A program made the translations under genes and the position numbers. A DNA stretch of 64,000 nucleotides from CAXWPM01 sp965206125 (GTDB taxonomy: Bacteria > Acidobacteriota > Terriglobia > 20CM-2-55-15), in contig CBDBIN010000037.1 of assembly GCA_965206125.1 (NCBI GenBank), forward strand, positions 62,001 through 126,000, read 5' to 3'. Each line of letters opens with the position of its first letter. Position 1 is the first letter of the stretch. Under the pieces are notes generated by a model. The model worked only from the letters and a program-made list of their open reading frames with translations, searched no databases and was not told the origin of the DNA. Positions 58,110 through 64,000 of the stretch are shown here, piece by piece.

Positions 58110-58799
58110 TTAATGGGGCATCGTGGCGGCGAGGCGGAATCCATAATCCGTGTAACGGTACTCGGGAGGCAGACTGCTGCGTTGGGTGATTCGCGTGGCA
58201 CGGACCTGATGGCGCCAGGAACCCCCGCGGGAAGCGCGGCGAGTTCCGGACCGGGGTCCGGAAGGGTTGCGGCCCACGGATACTGCGTAGTAGCCAGCGG
58301 AATACCAATCCGCGCACCACTCGTGGACATTGTCCCCCATGTTCCACAGCCCGGAGCTGTTCGGCCGCCACTCGGCCACGGGCCGCGGCCCGGTCCAGTT
58401 GCCCTCGAAGTAGGCGATCTCGGCGGGCGACTGGGCACCCCAGGCGTACGGGCCGTCTTGCTCGGAACCCCGGCAGGCTTTCTCCCACTCGGCCTCGGTG
58501 GGCAGGCGGAACGAGAGTTCTTCGCCACCGCTGATCCATTCGCAGTACCGACTGGCATCGAACCAGTTCACCCCGACCGCGGGCTGTTCGGGAACGCCAA
58601 ACGCCTCTTCGTCCCACCCCTTGGGCGGTTCATATCCCGTCTCGTCCAGAAACCGGGCGTACTCTCTCCGGGTCACCGTGGTGCGGGCGATCCCGAAAGC
58701 GGCGACCCACACGCGGTGACGGGGTCCTTCCGATGGATGATGGTCGTCTGAACCCATCCAGAACCAGCCTTCGGGGATCGAGATCAACTCGGGTGTCAC
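58110..58799 (-). CDS. Formylglycine-generating enzyme (SUMF1)-family protein
   Basis: GTG 58799, 26 bases after the stop of the M42 gene, gives 229 residues; a longer frame runs over that gene. The fold markers are 'ISIPEGWFWMGSDDHHPSEGPRHRVWV', 'LPTEAEWEKACRG', 'YAWG', 'NSSGLWNMGDNVHEWCADWY' and 'RGGSWRH'. In true FGE two Cys in the C-terminal part bind copper; here that region reads 'GGSWRHQVRATRITQRSSL' with no such Cys, so sulfatase activation is doubtful. Relatives without the Cys have other roles. It may share a transcript with the two M42 genes. Confidence 0.83.
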   Translation of the reverse strand: MTPELISIPEGWFWMGSDDHHPSEGPRHRVWVAAFGIARTTVTRREYARFLDETGYEPPKGWDEEAFGVPEQPAVGVNWFDASRYCEWISGGEELSFRLPTEAEWEKACRGSEQDGPYAWGAQSPAEIAYFEGNWTGPRPVAEWRPNSSGLWNMGDNVHEWCADWYSAGYYAVSVGRNPSGPRSGTRRASRGGSWRHQVRATRITQRSSLPPEYRYTDYGFRLAATMPH

Positions 58800-58824
58800 G
58801 GTTCGTTCTGTTAGGAAAACGGGA

Positions 58825-59931
58825 TCAGAACTCAGCCACCAAATGCCGGATGACCGCGGCCAGGGCATCGAGATCGCTCTGGGCGATGACCTCCACAGGA
58901 GAGTGGGAGTACCGGAGGGGCCAACCGATCGGGATGTCGACGGTCCCGTAGGGCGTAAATGCCGAGCCGTCGTTGCCGCCGTTGGTGGTGCCGACCTGTA
59001 CGGGGATGTTGTGCCCCCTGGCGATACCGATGACACGGTCCACAAACTCGGCTGGCGTCACACTGCTCGTGTCGAGCGCGCGGATAACGAAGCCATCACC
59101 GATTGGCGCATCCGCAAACCAGGGGTCTTCACGGGGAGAGTCCGACGACACGAAAGTATCGACGGCGAAAACGAAATCGGCCTCGGTTCGCGCCGCAAGC
59201 TCGCGAGCTCCGATGAGACCGATTTCCTCCTCGACGACCCAAGCAAACGTAATCCTCTTGGTCACGGTCGAAGGATCGATTCCCATCAGGGCAAGCAGGA
59301 GGGCCGTGCATCCGCTACGGTCGTCGAAGGATCGCGCGGTCGCGTAGCCGTTGGCAACGGGCACGAGCTGCTTGGGTACGGTGATTGAATCCCCGGTCCG
59401 AATCCCGATGCTCTCGGTATCTTTTCGGCTGTCGGTACCCAGGTACACACGAATGCTGCGAGCTGTAAACTCGGCCTCGGCCTCGCCGCGCCGCGAATAG
59501 CCCGACCGGGGCATTACGATCCCCGACACCGGGCCTCGGCGCGTATGGACCAGGACGGCCCGAGCCTCATAGTACCGGTCGTAGAATCCACCCCGTTTGT
59601 CGACCAGCAGTGTCCCGTCGTCCTCGATGCTCGCAACGACATAGCCGGTCTCGTCCAGATGGGCGACGAAAACGAGATGCTCGTCGCCGCTGCCGAACGT
59701 GACGGTGAGATTCCCCTTGTCGTCGACTTCGGGACTTGTCCACTCGGGCAGGTACGCCCGGACTTTCTCTCGGACGGGCCCTACGTAGCCGGACACGCCG
59801 TAGGTCGCGATCAGGTTGCCGAGGATATCGAACGAATCGGGCGGCACAGGTTCCGCCCCCTGTCGGGCGAAAGCCGACGCCGGAACGATGACCAGCAGCA
59901 ACGCGAGCGTTCCGGCGAGACGGAGGCTCAC
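58825..59931 (-). CDS. Secreted M42-family metallo-aminopeptidase
   Basis: The 368-residue protein has a signal peptide (SLRLAGTLALLLVIVPASAFA). The M42 metal sites are complete: 'VFVAHLDETGYV' (His, Asp), 'RSFDDRSGCTALLLAL' (bridging Asp), 'FAWVVEEEIGLIGA' (Glu-Glu), 'FAVDTFVSSDSPRED' (Asp) and 'LRYSHSPVEVI' (His). M42 enzymes form large tetrahedral aminopeptidase assemblies. Export is unusual, since most known M42 enzymes are cytoplasmic. Its start overlaps the stop of a second, degenerate M42 gene (ATGA). Confidence 0.9.
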   Translation of the reverse strand: MSLRLAGTLALLLVIVPASAFARQGAEPVPPDSFDILGNLIATYGVSGYVGPVREKVRAYLPEWTSPEVDDKGNLTVTFGSGDEHLVFVAHLDETGYVVASIEDDGTLLVDKRGGFYDRYYEARAVLVHTRRGPVSGIVMPRSGYSRRGEAEAEFTARSIRVYLGTDSRKDTESIGIRTGDSITVPKQLVPVANGYATARSFDDRSGCTALLLALMGIDPSTVTKRITFAWVVEEEIGLIGARELAARTEADFVFAVDTFVSSDSPREDPWFADAPIGDGFVIRALDTSSVTPAEFVDRVIGIARGHNIPVQVGTTNGGNDGSAFTPYGTVDIPIGWPLRYSHSPVEVIAQSDLDALAAVIRHLVAEF

Positions 59932-61001
59932 GACTGTCCCCCTGTCATCAGGATGCGAAGAAAGTCCACCACGTGACGAAGATCTTCCAGGTCCATCACC
60001 TCAACGGGCATCAGATGGAACATCACCGGAACACCGATCCGCACAAGCGACGTATCCGGCCCCCAATCGGGCATCTGAGGCGCCGGGCCCAGGGAATCTT
60101 CCCGCATCACGGACTCAAAACGTTCAATCCGGCGGGCGAACTCCGGAGCGGCGCCGGCATCAACGCCGATCCCGGTTCCGAGCCCGGTAAGCCGGTTATC
60201 GCCATCGAAGTTCATGGCCTCGAGTACGTACACCTCCTCGAACTGGAACCTTGTGGCAATCTGCGCCAGACCGTGGCGTCCGAAGTGCTCCTGGGTCACG
60301 AGAGCGACGGTGACGGTGCCTTCGATATCGGACACCGGAACCCGAGCCAGTACCGAGAGCAGAGCGGCCGCACCGATCCGGTCCGACAGAAAAGGACCGG
60401 CGACGCGGTCACCTGCGAGACGGCGGACGGTCTTTTCAAGGGAAATGGGATCCATCAACCGAATCCCTAGTTCCTCGATATCGACAACCGATCCAGCGCC
60501 CAGGTCGATGTAAGCTTCAGAAAGGTCGAATGGACGTTCGGTGTCCGGGCGGCCGCGTCTGAGGTGTGTCGACGGTATGGACGTCACTCCGGTGACGATG
60601 CCCCGGGATGTCCGGATCCGCACACGCTGTCCCTCGAAGTACTGATCGATGTAGCCGTGTGCGGCCGGCCCGACCCGCGCCATGCGCAGATAACCATCAT
60701 CAGTCCAACCCGACACGACATAGCCCGGCTCATCGATATTGGCGACGATCAATCTTCGGGGCGTTCCAGAACCGAGGGCAACGGTGACGTTGGACGTTCG
60801 ATCGATTTGGGGCGTCAGTCCGCTCTGCCTCAATCGGTCGGCAATCTCGGCGGCAAGCTCGTCCTCGTGCCCGGAAACTGCGGGAATCGCGACGAGCTCT
60901 TCGAGCAGTGTGCGGAGCTGGTCCAGGGACTGGGCGTTTCCGATTGGGCCGAAGCAGAGAAAACCCGCAGCGGCGAACAAGAAGACGCGGATGGATTTCA
61001 T
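59928..61001 (-). CDS. M42-like secreted protein with a degenerate active site
   Basis: The ATG at 61001 gives 357 residues with a signal peptide (SIRVFLFAAAGFLCFGPIGNAQ). It aligns along the active M42 neighbour ('AVSGHEDELAAEIADRLR', 'PFLSDRIGAAALLSVL'), but the metal ligands have changed: AHLDE is ANIDE (His lost), EEEIG is TQEHFG (Glu-Glu lost), and YSHSPVE is FHLMPVE (His moved). It probably cannot bind two metals and may act as a structural partner. TTG 61007 is an alternative start. Confidence 0.85.
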   Translation of the reverse strand: MKSIRVFLFAAAGFLCFGPIGNAQSLDQLRTLLEELVAIPAVSGHEDELAAEIADRLRQSGLTPQIDRTSNVTVALGSGTPRRLIVANIDEPGYVVSGWTDDGYLRMARVGPAAHGYIDQYFEGQRVRIRTSRGIVTGVTSIPSTHLRRGRPDTERPFDLSEAYIDLGAGSVVDIEELGIRLMDPISLEKTVRRLAGDRVAGPFLSDRIGAAALLSVLARVPVSDIEGTVTVALVTQEHFGRHGLAQIATRFQFEEVYVLEAMNFDGDNRLTGLGTGIGVDAGAAPEFARRIERFESVMREDSLGPAPQMPDWGPDTSLVRIGVPVMFHLMPVEVMDLEDLRHVVDFLRILMTGGQS

Positions 61002-61054
61002 CCCCAAAAGCTAATCGAGACTTCGGGAAGCATCAAGAAGAAACGTCGAGATCG

Positions 61055-61127
61055 GTGTAGGGGTGGCACCTGTGGCCAGCCGGCGGCATGTGTTTCCGGA
61101 GTCGGGCGGGCACGGCCCCCACACTCT
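61055..61127 (-). repeat. Hairpin repeat, copy C (GGCTGGC / loop CACAGGT) plus a partial fourth copy
   Basis: On the minus strand GGCTGGC-CACAGGT-GCCACCC-CTACAC (61081-61055) carries the same loop and tail as copies A and B, with one unpaired stem base. A second, incomplete element (TCGGGCGGGCACGGCCCCCA) lies at 61102-61122. The region separates two leftward genes. Confidence 0.65.
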
Positions 61128-62001
61128 AAGGATCGAGTCGGATTTCGAAGAGATTGGGCCAGAGCTTCCCCGTGATGAACAACCGATCGCCCTCGGCATC
61201 GTAGGCAATCCCGTTCAGCACCCCTTCGGGATCGCGCACGTCGACCCTGGAGACCAGTTCGGTCAAGTCCAGGCGGCCGAGGACCTCTCCCGAATCGGTG
61301 GAGATACGCACGATCTGGTTCGAATGCCAGATGTTGGCGTAGATATCTCCCTCGATGTACTCCAATTCGTTCAGCTGGTCGACGCTACGGTCCCCCTCCC
61401 GCACCTCTATCCGGCGTATTTCCTCGAAGGTCTCCGGATCTCTAAAAAAGAGCGACGCCGAGCCGTCGCTCAACACGAGGTGCGTTCCGTCCGTCGTCAG
61501 CCCCCAGCCTTCGGTCGGGTAACTGAATCGGCCCGTGACCTCGAAAGTCTGCTTGTCGTAGAGGAAGCCGAAGTGGGCCTGCCACGTGAGCTGGTAGATG
61601 TGGTCTCCGAAAGTAGCGATACCTTCTCCGAAAAACTGGTCGGGAAGAGCCACCTCACGGAGAGCGTCGCCGGTTGCGATGTCCACTTGCCGCAGCACGG
61701 AACTACCATTGAGACCTGTGCCTTCGTAGAGAAAGCCGTCCTCGTAATAAAGGCCCTGGGTGTAGGCGTCAGGGTCGTGTGGATGAACGGCGGTGACTTC
61801 GTAGCCGATCGCGTACGGCCGGGCCGTCCGACCTCGAGCGCCTGTCAGCTCACCCGAGGTTACGGCGGACGAAGACAGGTACCACGCAAGCATCGCCACG
61901 GCGACGACCCCAACCAGCCCGGCGATGATCTTCCGGCTACCGCCGCGCGACGGGGTTTGTGGTGGGGGTATCCGCGCTGCCTTTCTTTTCTTTCGGCCCA
62001 T
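61126..62001 (-). CDS. Glutaminyl-peptide cyclotransferase (plant/bacterial beta-propeller type)
   Basis: The 291-residue protein begins with a basic cytoplasmic segment and a signal anchor ('IIAGLVGVVAVAMLAWYLS'), so it faces the periplasm. The propeller carries family marks: 'HPHDPDAYTQGLYYEDGFLYEGTGLNGSSVLRQV', 'FFGEGIATFGDHIYQLTW', 'EGWGLTTDGTHLVLSDGS', 'LNELEYIEGDIYANIWHSN' and 'VLNGIAYDAEGDRLFITGKLWPNLF'. It converts N-terminal glutamine to pyroglutamate, which protects exported proteins from aminopeptidases such as those encoded just upstream; that link is inference. Confidence 0.92.
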   Translation of the reverse strand: MGRKKRKAARIPPPQTPSRGGSRKIIAGLVGVVAVAMLAWYLSSSAVTSGELTGARGRTARPYAIGYEVTAVHPHDPDAYTQGLYYEDGFLYEGTGLNGSSVLRQVDIATGDALREVALPDQFFGEGIATFGDHIYQLTWQAHFGFLYDKQTFEVTGRFSYPTEGWGLTTDGTHLVLSDGSASLFFRDPETFEEIRRIEVREGDRSVDQLNELEYIEGDIYANIWHSNQIVRISTDSGEVLGRLDLTELVSRVDVRDPEGVLNGIAYDAEGDRLFITGKLWPNLFEIRLDP

Positions 62002-62028
62002 TGTGTTTAGTGTCCTCGATGTCCTCGG

Positions 62029-62700
62029 TCAGAACAGATTCCACGGTCCCAGGTACACCCAGTAGACGAGCAGCTTCTCGAACTCCACGAAGAAAGTTCG
62101 GGCGTGCCGAACCTCGGTCCACCATTGGTTCGGACGGAACTCGCTGTAGCGCGAGCTCACGACCGCGATATCCCAGCCGTCGTCGAACACGTAGCGCACG
62201 ACGAGCGAGGTGCGACGCGTGTGGTAGTTCGACGTCACGATGATCAGGCGCCGCCACCCGTGATCCTCGGCGTGTTCCCGGATCTTGGTGACTTCGTCGA
62301 TCGTTTCGGTCGCCGGATTCAGAACCTGAAAGACCGCGTATTCGGGCACACCGAGGCCGCGAAGCACGCGTAGGTAGTTTTCATGCGGCAGCACCAGATC
62401 GACCCCGAGGCGTGACAGTTCGGCGTAGCCTTCCGGGGCCTCCTGGGTCGTGATCAGAACCCGTGGCGCAAGGCCCGTCCGGAACAACTCGGCCGCCTCA
62501 CGCGGCCGCGCCGGGCCACCTCCGGCCAGGACGACAATAGCGTCGGCCGCGGACGGTTCGACTTCAGCGATGAGCAGGCCGCCCGACCAGACAAGGATTT
62601 CGGGAACCAGGAAGTACGACGCGATCGCTGAAAAGACGAGGAGGAACCCGAGGACGCCGAGGCCGCGACGGCCGATCCGGATGCGAACCCGCTTCTTCAT
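62029..62700 (-). CDS. YdcF/SanA-type DUF218 membrane protein
   Basis: ATG 62700 overlaps the stop of the hydantoinase gene (ATGA) and gives 223 residues. A basic N-terminus and one membrane segment ('GLGVLGFLLVFSAIASYFLV') precede the DUF218 fold: 'ADAIVVLAGGGPARPREAAELFRTG', 'RVLITTQEAPEG', 'NPATETIDEVTKIREHAE' and 'RRLIIVTSNYHTRRTSL'. DUF218 proteins are linked to envelope maintenance and vancomycin sensitivity in some bacteria; the reaction is unknown. Confidence 0.87.
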   Translation of the reverse strand: MKKRVRIRIGRRGLGVLGFLLVFSAIASYFLVPEILVWSGGLLIAEVEPSAADAIVVLAGGGPARPREAAELFRTGLAPRVLITTQEAPEGYAELSRLGVDLVLPHENYLRVLRGLGVPEYAVFQVLNPATETIDEVTKIREHAEDHGWRRLIIVTSNYHTRRTSLVVRYVFDDGWDIAVVSSRYSEFRPNQWWTEVRHARTFFVEFEKLLVYWVYLGPWNLF

Positions 62701-64000
62701 CGGCGCTTTCGCGGGCGGCGTCCCCAACCTCCGCCGCCCGGGGTTTCGACCAACAGGGTATCTCCTGCGTTGAGCGATATCGTGCACTTGGAAGGCAGGT
62801 TCTCAACACGTCCGCCGGCTCGACGGATCCGGGTTCGTCCGGGACGCCCGGATTGGCCACCCTCGAGACCATAGGGCCCAAAACGTCGGCGGTCCGCGAG
62901 CACGGTCACCTCAGCGGGTACCAGGAACCGGATGTCTCGCTTGATCCCGTCTCCTCCCCGCCATCGGCCGGCACCGCCGGAGTTGCCCCTTAGGGTGTAC
63001 CGTTCGATGCGCACGGGATACGCCAACTCGATCGCCTCGACGGGCGTGTTCATGGAATTGGTCATGTGCGTATGCACACCCGACAGGCCGTCCATGCCGG
63101 GGCGGGCGCCCATCCCGCCGGCGATGGTTTCATAGTACGCAAAGGCCTGGCCCTCCTCGGGACCGGAAGCGTGGACGCCGCCGAACGTGATGTTGTTCAT
63201 CGTACCCTGGCTTGCGGCCGGTATCCGGTCGGGCAGGGCCGAGGCCAGACACCGGTACAGCGTGTCGACGATTCTTGTGGATGTTTCGACGTTTCCACCA
63301 CAGACAGCTGCCGGAGGCCGGGCGTTCACGATCGTCCCTTCCGGAGCGACGATGGTGAGCGGCCGCATGCCACCGGCGGTGGACGGGATGGATACGCCGA
63401 CGAGCGTCCGGAAGATGTAGAACACGGCCGATGCCGTGATCGAGTAGACGGCGTTTACGCTGCCGCGGACCTGGGGATCGGACTCGGAAAAGTCGACGCG
63501 CGCGTTGCTGCCCTTGACTGTGACCTTGACACGGATAGCGATAGGACCCGTTCCTTTGCCGTCGTCGTCGAGAACGTCCTCTGAGGAGTACGTTCCGTCG
63601 GTGATGCTGGAAATGACGTGTCTCGTCATGCGCTCGGTATAGTCGAGCAGTTCATCAATGTAACGGGTCACCTCTGCCCATCCGTACTTGGCGACGATGT
63701 CCCCAAGGCGCCGCTCACCGGTCCGGTTGGCCCCGATCATGGCCGCCAGGTCTCCTTCACGTTCTTCCGGGGTCCTGACGTTCAACAGCACGATGTCCCA
63801 GACGTCTCTGTTGATCTTGCCCCGCTCGAGGAGCTTCACAGGCGGGATGCGGAGGCCCTCCTGATAAATCTCCTCGGCCACGGGCATTGATCCGGGTGAC
63901 ATGCCGCCGACATCGGAGTGATGCGCTCGGGACGCGACGTAGAACTCCAGCCGATTCCGCCGGAACACGCCCGAAACGAGGGTGATATCGGGCAGGTGCG
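62697..64000 (-). CDS. Hydantoinase B/oxoprolinase family protein (5' end outside the window)
   Basis: The frame stays open to the right edge ('LPDITLVSGVFRRNRLEFYVAS' continues past any start), so about 430 C-terminal residues are present of a family that is usually 500-600 long. Marks are 'ASRAHHSDVGGMSPGSMPV', 'EEIYQEGLRIPPVKLLERGKI', 'AVCGGNVETSTRIVDTLY' and 'TPGGGGWGRRPRKRR' at the end. HyuB partners HyuA in ATP-dependent opening of hydantoins, 5-oxoproline or acetone-like substrates; hyuA would be expected next to it, to the right. It is the first visible gene of the operon with YdcF. Confidence 0.9.
   Translation of the reverse strand, partial: HLPDITLVSGVFRRNRLEFYVASRAHHSDVGGMSPGSMPVAEEIYQEGLRIPPVKLLERGKINRDVWDIVLLNVRTPEEREGDLAAMIGANRTGERRLGDIVAKYGWAEVTRYIDELLDYTERMTRHVISSITDGTYSSEDVLDDDGKGTGPIAIRVKVTVKGSNARVDFSESDPQVRGSVNAVYSITASAVFYIFRTLVGVSIPSTAGGMRPLTIVAPEGTIVNARPPAAVCGGNVETSTRIVDTLYRCLASALPDRIPAASQGTMNNITFGGVHASGPEEGQAFAYYETIAGGMGARPGMDGLSGVHTHMTNSMNTPVEAIELAYPVRIERYTLRGNSGGAGRWRGGDGIKRDIRFLVPAEVTVLADRRRFGPYGLEGGQSGRPGRTRIRRAGGRVENLPSKCTISLNAGDTLLVETPGGGGWGRRPRKRR

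Noticed and set aside
1..64000. tRNA, rRNA or riboswitch genes
   Set aside because: Intergenic regions were read for clover-leaf patterns, T-loop GGTTCGAATCC-type motifs and conserved riboswitch cores; none was convincing.

Overview
The window is GC-rich (roughly 60% or a little more by eye), gene-dense bacterial chromosome. I found no rRNA, tRNA, CRISPR array, prophage or origin. The gene set fits a Gram-negative, probably aerobic heterotroph with many secreted hydrolases. Several features point to Acidobacteriota or a neighbouring phylum: a MacB-type duplicated permease downstream of a PadR regulator (the ADOP arrangement), a Ser/Thr kinase starting with a 'MIGTTVSHYKILEEL'-type N-terminus, carboxypeptidase-regulatory/TPR proteins, and many M16, S9 and M42 peptidases. 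That placement is inference; no marker gene was searched.

Layout. 1-5.1 kb: end of an OprP-like porin, a radical SAM/SPASM protein, a HELAH-motif peptidase-like protein with a TonB C-terminal domain, and a SRPBCC-DUF5939-adenylate cyclase fusion. 5.3-7.2 kb: a tight operon of split thiamine-diphosphate decarboxylase subunits plus a cyclase-family hydrolase. 7.5-13.3 kb: a two-domain M16 lipoprotein peptidase facing a pair of half-size M16 genes (one active, one without the zinc motif). 13.3-17.2 kb: ferredoxin-MBL protein, a MITE-like element with long terminal inverted repeats, a flavin-fold protein, a mechanosensitive channel and a decayed carboxypeptidase-regulatory gene. 17.2-22.4 kb: two divergent phosphodiesterase/phosphatase lipoproteins, Ppx/GppA and a TPR protein. 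22.4-27.2 kb: tandem repeats, DinB, methyltransferase, HD-GYP, a NYN-LOTUS protein with a histone-like tail, and a zinc-ribbon protein. 27.2-32.8 kb: acyl-ligase/ACP/acyltransferase fusion, MBL lipoprotein, Nramp transporter.

32.9-36.3 kb: a leftward operon for a quaternary-amine-type ABC importer whose last gene, a sarcosine-oxidase-like flavoprotein, is split by a frameshift. 36.4-41.3 kb: alanine racemase, secreted tRNase Z-like MBL, MOSC protein, full-length Ada with an Ada-box-like site, DHFR-family protein. 41.4-47.8 kb: S9 peptidase, then a rightward run of PhyH, ankyrin, glycine-zipper and aminoglycoside-phosphotransferase-like genes, and a kinase. 48-51.6 kb: ArsR/SRPBCC pair with a clear operator-promoter, and a second two-domain M16 peptidase. 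51.6-56.9 kb: frameshifted permease with PadR, beta-carbonic anhydrase and a PLP enzyme whose 5' end is duplicated in front of the carbonic anhydrase. 57-64 kb: GalT, a formylglycine-generating-enzyme-like protein, an M42 pair (one apparently dead), glutaminyl cyclase, YdcF and a partial HyuB.

Themes: active peptidases beside active-site-less paralogues (M16 and M42); three genes broken by single frameshifts; several families of intergenic hairpin repeats; and a recurring promoter geometry in which a -10 box lies six bases before the ATG, suggesting leaderless transcripts.
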